Source: Candidatus Poseidoniaceae archaeon (GTDB lineage: Archaea > Thermoplasmatota > Poseidoniia > Poseidoniales > Poseidoniaceae). Taken from it: DNA of 5,018 bases. Positions within the stretch are counted from its first letter, which is position 1, and each line of letters opens with the position of its first letter. Below the pieces are notes generated by a model that worked only from the letters and a program-made list of their open reading frames with translations, was not told where the DNA came from and did not search any database. Location: NCBI GenBank assembly GCA_013330015.1, contig DUJC01000167.1:1-5018 (forward strand), in the 5' to 3' direction. Below are positions 1-5,018 of this stretch, piece after piece. A program made the position numbers and the translations under genes.

Positions 1-1058
1 CCGTATTGATTGATGAGTCGGAGGGCAGATTTGAGTTGATTTGCATCGCAATTAAGCCAATTTGCTGCATGCACATTCGGATCAGCAGATTCCAAACCAA
101 ACGACAAAACTGCTCCGTCCGATAGTGTTTCAACCAATGTTTTGGTGATTTCGATTGAAGGTTCCATGTTCTCTGCGATGATGGATGGGTTTCCGTTATC
201 GGTGTGGAGAATACCCAGTCGCTCGTCTTCGCGTAATCCATGAAGGAGCTTAGCAATTGGTTCTGGATTTGGAATTGGATACTCAAGATCTTTCACACCT
301 TCTGCCATGTAGGTGTAGGTGTCGGTCATTCCACCAAGTCGAACATGTTGAACACCTGAGTCATGCGCCAGCTTGACCTCTTGGATAATGTCCTCGGGCG
401 TACGCCAAATGGGTATGCCTTTTTTTGGTTCAATGCAAAACTTGCACCCACGTTTGAATCGAACGCACCCTTGGTAGACCTCAACTTCGTATGTAAGAGG
501 TCCACGCTTTTCTTCCGTTCCTAAATCAGGATGCTTCAAAACCGCCTTGCTCTGTGCTCCAAGGTGGGCCCACATTGTCCATTGTTCACTCGTTCGACGC
601 TTGTGTTTCCATGTTCCAGTCTTTAGGAACCTATGCAAGGTCGCATCCGTATCTTGGACAGCGAGGAAGAGATTTGACCGGAGAGGGAGCCAGCCCTGTT
701 GCTTCCAGCCACGAACGGCCCATCCACCGAACAATGCAGGAATGTCTCGGGGCAAGGATCGAATCAATTCAGTTGATTCTCTGCGGGATATGGGTGTTCC
801 ACGAATGTATCGACCAGGAACAACAGCACCTGCGATGCAAACGAATCCCTCCAAATCTCGAAGGCGTTGCTCTCGTTCTTGTTCAGAATACAACCGCCAT
901 TGATCGATGGTCATGTACGTGTAGTCGATCGAGTGCTGTTCGAGAACACCACAAACGTAGCGAATATGAAATCCAACGTATGGTGGCACACCAAAAGCAG
1001 CAGGTTCGTCCTCGTACCCATCAAGAACGAGCCAAGAAGGAGAATCGTTCTCTACCAT
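1..1058 (-). CDS. Radical SAM protein of the COG1031 type, C-terminus cut by window edge
   Basis: The frame is open from ATG at 1058 to the window edge (352 codons plus two bases). An in-frame stop at 1089-1091, with no ATG, GTG or TTG between, makes this the only start. Residues 12-90 resemble the N-terminal domain of COG1031 proteins: LDGYEDEPA (12-20), GVPPY (23-27), YMTIDQ (48-53) and a VPGRYIRGTPIS stretch near 80-91. The cluster cysteines are C198, C205 and C208, spaced CX6CX2C rather than the classic CX3CX2C. Family-like blocks follow: VRLGG (239-243), LHTDNGNP (284-291), FGLESADP (320-327), RLIN (347-350). COG1031 members are mostly archaeal, roughly 550-600 residues, and end in a helix-hairpin-helix; that part would lie outside. 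Family function is unknown to me; 4Fe-4S/SAM radical chemistry is inferred from the cysteines. The gene follows csl4-RRM after 76 nt and has no clear Shine-Dalgarno element. Confidence 0.88.
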   Translation of the reverse strand, partial: MVENDSPSWLVLDGYEDEPAAFGVPPYVGFHIRYVCGVLEQHSIDYTYMTIDQWRLYSEQEREQRLRDLEGFVCIAGAVVPGRYIRGTPISRRESTELIRSLPRDIPALFGGWAVRGWKQQGWLPLRSNLFLAVQDTDATLHRFLKTGTWKHKRRTSEQWTMWAHLGAQSKAVLKHPDLGTEEKRGPLTYEVEVYQGCVRFKRGCKFCIEPKKGIPIWRTPEDIIQEVKLAHDSGVQHVRLGGMTDTYTYMAEGVKDLEYPIPNPEPIAKLLHGLREDERLGILHTDNGNPSIIAENMEPSIEITKTLVETLSDGAVLSFGLESADPNVHAANWLNCDANQLKSALRLINQY

Positions 1059-1134
1059 GATGCCCGTCTTGACTTCCGCTTGATAGCCTTATGTCCCCAA
1101 ATTCAGTGGACTGGGCTGATTTGTGCGAATGCTC

Positions 1135-2487
1135 TCATCGGCGTTGCTTTTTGCGCTTCTCTTCCGCGATGGCCTTGAGTTCCCGAGCGGATTTTCCACC
1201 TTGCCCCTTCTTTTTACCACCTGCTTGCGAGATGTCGACCTTCAATCGTCGACCGTTGAGTTCCTGTCCGTTAAGGGCCTTCACGACGTCCTCGCCCTTG
1301 TCTTTCTCATCGATGAAGACGAACGCGAATCCTTTCGGTTTACCGCCTTTGTCGGTCGCAATTACGATTTCTGTGATGGTAGCCTTGTCTCCAAAGAATG
1401 CTGTAATCGCTTTCTCATCTGCATCGAATGGAAGGTTGCCGACGTAGAGTTTCAATCCCTTCGCAGGACCTTTCGAACGCTTCTCCTTATTGTCTGCATC
1501 ACGAACACCGATTCGGCGTCCATGGAGGCGGTGTCCATCAAGTTCTTTGATGGCTGCATCCGCATGTGCCTTGTCTGTGTACGTCACAAATCCGAATCCT
1601 CTCGAGGCACCGGAATCATCGGTCATGACAATGCAATCGGTCATATCGCCATGCTTTCCGAAGAGTTCTCGGAGCTTTTCAGTGTCAATCTCACGAGGTA
1701 GGCCACCAACAAAAAGACGGCAGCCAGGAGCAGCCTTTCGTCCACGTCCTCCTCCTTGTCCTTGACCTTCGAATCGGAAGTAGGTGCGTTCACGTCCATC
1801 CTCTCGAACATCCGCAGCAATGTAGGTTGCTCGACCAGACGATCCTTTTGCAAAGAGTTGTTCTGCTTCCTTGCCCCAACGCTTTCCAGAAAGGTTCAGG
1901 GTTGAAGCCCCTTGCTCAAGTTCGGCCCAACCAGAACCGAAGTTGTCTGCAAGAGCGCGATAGCCTTCGTACCTACAACTTGGGCAAGCAACGTTCCAGT
2001 CTCCATTGACATGCGCTTCAAGCGTGTTGCCGCACGACGGACAAATAGCGTGCAGTACGCCGCAATCATCGCGCTCACGGAAATCGAGTCGGACCACTGG
2101 TGAAACTTCGGTCACAACCGCTCGTGCAACATCTCGTCGACGGACGGCATCAGCAACGGTGTGAAGGAATCGATCGACGATTCGAGTCACGTGAAAGTGG
2201 CCTTGGAGTTGATGAGGTAACACATCGCCCTGCTTACCTTCAACGGCAAGGATTCGTGCTTCTCCACCTTTTTCTTGCAGTTTTTCGAATTGGCAAAGCA
2301 CCGTATCTCCAATTTCGATATTGACGATGGATTTTGATGCATCAACAATGATGTGGCCATCATCGATTCGCATGTAACCTGTCGTTGTTGCAATGATACG
2401 GTTGTCAACTGTGGTCGTTCCTTCGCCGGCTTGATGTTCGCCAACGGTTCCAATCTCTGTTCCTGGGGTGACGAGGCTCGTCGTCAT
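1135..2487 (-). CDS. csl4: Exosome cap subunit Csl4 fused to two RRM domains
   Basis: The 450-residue product begins as a normal archaeal Csl4: N-terminal domain (about 4-50, with PG at 8-9 and AGEGTT at 20-25), S1-type OB fold (about 57-146, ending DCGVLHAIC) and a zinc ribbon with C149, C152, C168 and C171. Csl4 sits on the Rrp41-Rrp42 ring of the archaeal exosome and helps choose RNA for 3'-5' decay or tailing; it also recruits DnaG. Archaeal Csl4 normally ends near the ribbon, at under about 200 residues. Here an unassigned segment (178-240) and a Gly/Arg linker (241-250) lead to RRM1 (about 257-330; RNP2 LFVGGL 258-263, RNP1 RGFGFVTY 296-303), RRM2 (about 345-419; RNP2 LYVGNL 347-352, RNP1 KGFAFVFI 385-392) and a Lys/Arg-rich tail (421-450). 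ATG at 2487 is preferred over GTG at 2505 because it puts the conserved PG motif at the usual distance. No strong Shine-Dalgarno element is seen. Confidence 0.93.
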   Translation of the reverse strand: MTTSLVTPGTEIGTVGEHQAGEGTTTVDNRIIATTTGYMRIDDGHIIVDASKSIVNIEIGDTVLCQFEKLQEKGGEARILAVEGKQGDVLPHQLQGHFHVTRIVDRFLHTVADAVRRRDVARAVVTEVSPVVRLDFRERDDCGVLHAICPSCGNTLEAHVNGDWNVACPSCRYEGYRALADNFGSGWAELEQGASTLNLSGKRWGKEAEQLFAKGSSGRATYIAADVREDGRERTYFRFEGQGQGGGRGRKAAPGCRLFVGGLPREIDTEKLRELFGKHGDMTDCIVMTDDSGASRGFGFVTYTDKAHADAAIKELDGHRLHGRRIGVRDADNKEKRSKGPAKGLKLYVGNLPFDADEKAITAFFGDKATITEIVIATDKGGKPKGFAFVFIDEKDKGEDVVKALNGQELNGRRLKVDISQAGGKKKGQGGKSARELKAIAEEKRKKQRR

Positions 2488-2583
2488 AATTTCAACTCGC
2501 TGCACAGGCGACCGACGTAGCGGTAACGTGTGCTGTTTTGATGCGAGCGCTGCTCCCTTTTCAACCCCTCACATGGGTTTGCA

Positions 2584-3204
2584 TCAATTCTTCTTCTCGA
2601 GACGATAGCATCGAATTCGAGTAGAGGACTTGTTTTTTGTGTGATGTGAGTAGGCTGCTGGTAGTCGGAAATCATCCTGGTAGATTGAATGGAGCTCATA
2701 CCCGTTGTCGTGTGCGAGTGGCAACAAATGCTCAGCATCGATGCTGTGTATGAAGTGAATGAGAGGAATCTCCATCGAAAATAGGGTCTCGAAAAATGCC
2801 CTGTCCGCTCGCAAGGTTTGGACACCCCATGGCGGATTCATGATCGCCATGTCAACAGGTTTGTCGAGTTCGATTGGGTATCCATTGACTCGACTGTTGA
2901 TGATGGTACAGATGGACTCACCTTCAACTCCTCGAACATTGTGTTGAAGAACGTCCACGGTGGATGAATCACACTCGACCATCGTGACATGTTTTGCCCC
3001 GAGAAAAGCAGCACCGATTCCAAGGACACCGTTACCGGCTCCCAAATCAAGAACGTGTTTGTTAGTAAATCCGTCACCAAGGTCAATTTTGGTGAGCCAT
3101 GCAGCCGCAAGGTTTCCTTCCGTTGGATATTGTTCAAGTTCAACGGATTGGCATGGGTGCGGCTCGAGTGATGAGAGCCGCATCGCCAGATGCCGTTGAC
3201 GCAT
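2584..3204 (-). CDS. METTL5-like RNA (adenine-N6) methyltransferase
   Basis: This 206-residue protein matches the size of human METTL5 (209). It has the family's LEQYPT element (23-28), SAM-binding motif I DLGAGNG (53-59), an acidic VECD strand end (76-79), the catalytic NPPWG (123-127, where METTL5 has NPPFG) and the C-terminal LPAAY...HH.K segment (181-190), which resembles LPASYKFHKK of METTL5. Eukaryotic METTL5 makes m6A in helix 44 of 18S rRNA with TRMT112 as partner, so a 16S rRNA m6A activity is likely by homology but not proven. ATG at 3204 was chosen over the upstream in-frame ATG at 3270 because it lies 4 nt after the preceding stop, has GGTGA at the right spacing, and gives the family length. 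The gene is probably translationally coupled to the zinc-ribbon gene ahead of it. The symbol is left empty because no standard archaeal name applies. Confidence 0.92.
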   Translation of the reverse strand: MRQRHLAMRLSSLEPHPCQSVELEQYPTEGNLAAAWLTKIDLGDGFTNKHVLDLGAGNGVLGIGAAFLGAKHVTMVECDSSTVDVLQHNVRGVEGESICTIINSRVNGYPIELDKPVDMAIMNPPWGVQTLRADRAFFETLFSMEIPLIHFIHSIDAEHLLPLAHDNGYELHSIYQDDFRLPAAYSHHTKNKSSTRIRCYRLEKKN

Positions 3205-3208
3205 GCAT

Positions 3209-3213
3209 TCACC
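3209..3213 (-). promoter_or_regulatory. Ribosome binding site of the METTL5-like gene, overlapping the upstream stop
   Basis: The minus-strand GGTGA contains the TGA stop of the zinc-ribbon gene and ends 4 nt before ATG at 3204. It fits the archaeal 16S 3' end (which pairs with GGTGA). Stop and ribosome binding site in one element suggests that ribosomes finishing the upstream gene start the methyltransferase. It also decides the start at 3204. Confidence 0.7.
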
Positions 3214-3448
3214 AACGACGTTGTTGTCCAAATTGCTGGTTGAATTGCTGCTGTTGTTGCATTTGTGCATTGATTTGGGCTTGTTGCATGGCCTGTTGGT
3301 TGCTCATCATGAGTGCAATTTGACGAATCTGCTCAGCCTCCATTCGAAGGCGCCGAATCAGTTGTTCACCAGGTTGCTGGTTTCCACAAAACCGGCAGAA
3401 TCGCATTCCATCGTTCAAAGATTGTCCGCACGTCACGCAGAATGCCAT
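3209..3448 (-). CDS. Small zinc-ribbon protein with glutamine-rich tail
   Basis: The 79-residue product starts with a compact zinc ribbon: C4, C7, C18 and C21 in two CX2CG knuckles, like the zinc-ribbon/DZR domains found at the ends of many archaeal and bacterial proteins. A charged, probably helical stretch (about 27-48) follows, then a tail (49-79) in which 15 of 31 residues are Gln, ending QQRRW. There is no membrane segment or signal peptide. ATG at 3448 is favoured over the in-frame ATG at 3487 because AGGTGG lies just upstream and the ribbon then begins at residue 3. The stop is 4 nt from the methyltransferase start, so the two proteins are probably made together. The function is unknown; an adaptor or RNA-associated partner is possible. 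It is not recognisable as Trm112. Confidence 0.82.
   Translation of the reverse strand: MAFCVTCGQSLNDGMRFCRFCGNQQPGEQLIRRLRMEAEQIRQIALMMSNQQAMQQAQINAQMQQQQQFNQQFGQQRRW
3212..3304 (-). repeat. Glutamine-rich low-complexity segment inside the zinc-ribbon gene
   Basis: Codons 49-79 encode 15 Gln in 31 residues, including five in a row (64-68) and several QQ pairs, with Asn and Met between them. The five-Gln run mixes CAA and CAG codons, so it is not a pure trinucleotide repeat and is better explained by selection on the protein than by recent slippage. Confidence 0.7.
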
Positions 3449-3452
3449 GTTC

Positions 3453-3458
3453 CCACCT
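3453..3458 (-). promoter_or_regulatory. Ribosome binding site of the zinc-ribbon gene
   Basis: AGGTGG on the minus strand lies 4 nt before ATG at 3448. It contains AGGTG, complementary to the archaeal 16S 3' end. It supports the shorter start over the in-frame ATG at 3487, which would add 13 residues ahead of the zinc ribbon. Confidence 0.65.
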
Positions 3459-3491
3459 ATTTCCGACTGGACACCTTGTGCTTTCAACCTT

Positions 3492-4553
3492 TCACTGGAC
3501 CGATGTTAATTCCATGAAGACGGGCCAGGTTTCGAATCCAACAGCTGCTGCTCGCTCGTTGATGGGTTCCCAGCGCGGGTCATCGACCATGTCGCTGGGC
3601 TCAACGCCGTTGGCCATGAGTTCGGTAACGAGAGCCCTGAACTCAATCTCGATCTCTGTTTGCGGCTCTTCGGCAGGTTCTGGGGCCGCTTGTTCAACAT
3701 CGATGGTGACGTCTGTCGTCGGCAAAGGAACGTTCGCTTCCTCCAATTCGTCACCCGCAGCTTGCATTTCTTCGAAGCCATCCGTTGTTGCTTTGGTAAT
3801 CGCTTCAGTGACAGATTGTGGCCCGTTAGGAGATTTCGTTTCAATCACAGGAAGTGGTACCGATTCTTGCTCGGGGATGGTGACTTCTGCTGCTTCGACT
3901 GTATTGGTTTCAGGAGATTGCGGCGGCACCGTAGCAGATTCAGCCGATTCCTCGACAACGACAGGTTCTGGTGTTGCAGGTTCTGCAGCACGACCTACAC
4001 CGAGAATTTCTGCTTGTTGTCGAGCCAATTCTGCCGCTTGTCGGCGAGGAAGACTCACGAAGCATTTGTTCGGGATCGACGTCGGAGGAAACGGAAGATA
4101 ATACCGTTCAATCGCTGGAAGACTTGGGTGACGAAAACAAATCATGGGGATGTTCTCGAATGCTCGTTGAGCAGGAACGTCCACTGAGAATGGTACTGGT
4201 TGAATTGAGATTGAACCACGAACCCATTTTTCATTGGTGATCATATGTTGCATCCACGGTCCTAAGTCTGTTGTTGCGAGGTCAAGGAATTCAAATGAGG
4301 CGTCTCGTGGATTCAAGCCTTGTTCTTCCAACAAACGAGCCTCTGCACGAGGACGGTGAAACACACCAATCACTGGCTGACCATGCTCGACCATATCACC
4401 GTGCATTTCGAGGATTTTCCGCTCTTTTCTTGGACAAATAAGCATAACTTGCATACGCAATGCTTCGGCATCGAAGATGTCGTGCCAACGCTCTCCAGCC
4501 TCAGTAAGGAGCCCATCGATGGTTGTTCCTGGAATCATTGCTGTTATTCCCAT
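3492..4553 (-). CDS. Conserved-looking protein of unknown function with Glu/Pro-rich linker
   Basis: I do not recognise the family. The 353-residue product appears to have three parts. Residues 1-185 look like a folded domain, with a hydrophobic strand MQVMLICP (34-41), VIGVFHRPRAEARLL (61-75), an aromatic and proline-rich stretch around IERYYLPFPP (148-157) and a helical end (168-185). Residues about 186-298 are acidic and rich in Pro, Glu, Thr and Val, which suggests a disordered linker. Residues about 300-351 form a second compact, probably helical unit containing DDPRWEPIN (324-332) and GFETWPVF (339-346). There are no transmembrane helices, signal peptide or cysteine cluster, so it is probably cytosolic. 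GTGA four bases before ATG at 4553 supports this start; an in-frame ATG at 4538 is possible. The gene follows asd after 39 nt. The reading frame itself is secure: uninterrupted, with protein-like composition and tight packing against its neighbours. Confidence 0.8.
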   Translation of the reverse strand: MGITAMIPGTTIDGLLTEAGERWHDIFDAEALRMQVMLICPRKERKILEMHGDMVEHGQPVIGVFHRPRAEARLLEEQGLNPRDASFEFLDLATTDLGPWMQHMITNEKWVRGSISIQPVPFSVDVPAQRAFENIPMICFRHPSLPAIERYYLPFPPTSIPNKCFVSLPRRQAAELARQQAEILGVGRAAEPATPEPVVVEESAESATVPPQSPETNTVEAAEVTIPEQESVPLPVIETKSPNGPQSVTEAITKATTDGFEEMQAAGDELEEANVPLPTTDVTIDVEQAAPEPAEEPQTEIEIEFRALVTELMANGVEPSDMVDDPRWEPINERAAAVGFETWPVFMELTSVQ

Positions 4554-4557
4554 GCGC

Positions 4558-4561
4558 TCAC
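4558..4561 (-). promoter_or_regulatory. Weak ribosome binding site of the 353-residue protein gene
   Basis: GTGA on the minus strand lies 4 nt before ATG at 4553, the same spacing as the GGTGA of the METTL5-like gene. Only four bases match, so it is supportive rather than decisive. Confidence 0.4.
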
Positions 4562-4592
4562 GTCTACGATGATGGAGGGGTGGGATTTAGGT

Positions 4593-5018
4593 CTACTGCT
4601 CAAAATATTTCTTCATGTAGGCTAATTCTGCAAGAAGAACAACGCCCCCTGCAGCACCACGGATGGTGTTGTGTGACAATCCTGTGAACGAGACGACCCC
4701 ATTCTCGACCGATGTGAGTTGGACTGTCGTTGTCATTCCAGCCTTGAGATCCATTGATGGGTCAAGTGGAGTCATCGATTGTCCATTCCAGAGATGATCT
4801 TCGCGTCGAAGTTCGGATTGAATAGATTCCATGCCGGGTATTGATTGACTTGGGAGTGCATGCGGTTGTTCCTTCGATTGCAACAAAGATGCAACCATAT
4901 CGTAGGTCGGTGCATTTTCAACATGAACCTCGACATGAACAATGTGCCCATCGCGTTCATCCACGCGCTTGGTTTGCACGTCCCATTCTGCATTGAGATC
5001 GAGAATACGTTCAATCTC
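4593..5018 (-). CDS. asd: Aspartate-semialdehyde dehydrogenase, C-terminal part (N-terminus outside window)
   Basis: The frame is open from the window edge to a TAG stop and gives the last 141 residues of the protein. Aspartate-semialdehyde dehydrogenase reduces aspartyl phosphate to aspartate semialdehyde with NADPH, the branch point to lysine, threonine, methionine and isoleucine. The family signature GLSHNTIRGAAGG near the end, followed by VVLLAELAYM, is close to the archaeal/fungal-type GHNTVRGAAGASVLNAEL. Near the start of the fragment, R18 and H25 (RVDERDGH) keep the seven-residue spacing of the substrate-binding Arg and catalytic His known from the E. coli enzyme (R267, H274). The catalytic Cys and the NADP-binding Rossmann fold would lie upstream, beyond 5018. 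The GTG codon at 4979 is internal, not a start. It is the first of six co-directional genes but shows no functional link to the RNA genes after it. Confidence 0.9.
   Translation of the reverse strand, partial: EIERILDLNAEWDVQTKRVDERDGHIVHVEVHVENAPTYDMVASLLQSKEQPHALPSQSIPGMESIQSELRREDHLWNGQSMTPLDPSMDLKAGMTTTVQLTSVENGVVSFTGLSHNTIRGAAGGVVLLAELAYMKKYFEQ

Noticed and set aside
420..426. Run of seven T, considered as a terminator or frameshift site
   Set aside because: On the minus strand it is an A run coding Pro-Lys-Lys-Gly inside the radical SAM gene; the frame matches the family on both sides, so no shift is indicated.
554..1060. Open frame of 168 codons on the plus strand (and overlapping frames at 547-903 and 867-1178)
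   Set aside because: They are antisense to the N-terminal half of the radical SAM gene, whose minus-strand frame matches COG1031 over its whole length; the plus-strand products resemble nothing and have odd composition.
1123..1701. Open frame of 192 codons on the plus strand
   Set aside because: It mirrors the RRM-coding part of csl4-RRM. The minus-strand frame has unmistakable RNP motifs; this one has no recognisable domain.
2488..2505. Upstream GTG start at 2505 for csl4-RRM
   Set aside because: It would add six residues with no ribosome binding site, while ATG at 2487 places the Csl4 N-terminal motif at the normal distance.
2563..2579. Inverted repeat AACCC-7 nt-GGGTT just after the METTL5-like stop, as a terminator
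   Set aside because: The stem is only five base pairs and no T run follows it on the minus strand, so it may well be chance and is not a credible terminator.
2484..2825. Minus-strand frame of 113 codons
   Set aside because: It is an out-of-frame reading of the end of the METTL5-like gene and the following gap.
3205..3270. Longer METTL5-like start at ATG 3270
   Set aside because: It would overlap the zinc-ribbon gene by about 60 nt, add an Asn/Ser-rich extension that is the shifted Q-rich tail, and ignore the well-placed GGTGA before 3204.
3217..3301. Short-repeat-rich stretch considered as a CRISPR or tandem repeat
   Set aside because: There are no regularly spaced direct repeats with unique spacers; the pattern is produced by Gln codons in the zinc-ribbon gene.
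3313..4101. Open frame of 262 codons on the plus strand, Ser/Thr/Gly-rich, and another of 175 codons at 3660-4187
   Set aside because: Both lie antisense to the Glu/Pro/Val-rich linker of the 353-residue protein; low-complexity coding on one strand readily leaves the other open. The product has no start context or family resemblance.

Overview
The window looks like a piece of an archaeal genome, most likely an uncultured marine euryarchaeon of the Marine Group II / Poseidoniales kind. The placement as archaeal rests on an exosome cap subunit (Csl4), a METTL5-type RNA methyltransferase, a COG1031-type radical SAM enzyme, an archaeal-style aspartate-semialdehyde dehydrogenase end, and short Shine-Dalgarno elements of the GGTGA type. 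The placement below archaea is an inference from overall resemblance, not a proven assignment.

All six genes lie on the minus strand and almost fill the window, so transcription runs from high to low coordinates. In that order they are: the 3' end of asd (5018-4593, cut by the window edge); a 353-residue protein of unknown family with a long Glu/Pro-rich middle (4553-3492); a 79-residue zinc-ribbon protein with a glutamine-rich tail (3448-3209); a METTL5-like methyltransferase (3204-2584); a 450-residue Csl4 protein carrying two extra RRM domains (2487-1135); and a radical SAM enzyme (1058-1, its C-terminus cut by the window edge). The gaps are 39, 43, 4, 96 and 76 nt. The three genes behind the short gaps have Shine-Dalgarno-like elements four or five bases before ATG; the two behind the longer gaps do not. 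No convincing TATA box, terminator, RNA gene, mobile element or CRISPR array was seen.

The outstanding feature is the Csl4-RRM fusion. An ordinary archaeal Csl4 (N-terminal domain, S1 domain, zinc ribbon) is extended by an unassigned segment, a Gly/Arg linker, two complete RRMs with good RNP1 and RNP2 motifs, and a Lys/Arg-rich tail. This would place dedicated RNA-binding modules on the exosome cap. Its neighbour is a probable rRNA adenine methyltransferase, itself tightly coupled to a small zinc-ribbon protein, so the middle of the window reads as an RNA modification and RNA decay cluster. The asd gene, and possibly the radical SAM gene, look like unrelated neighbours.
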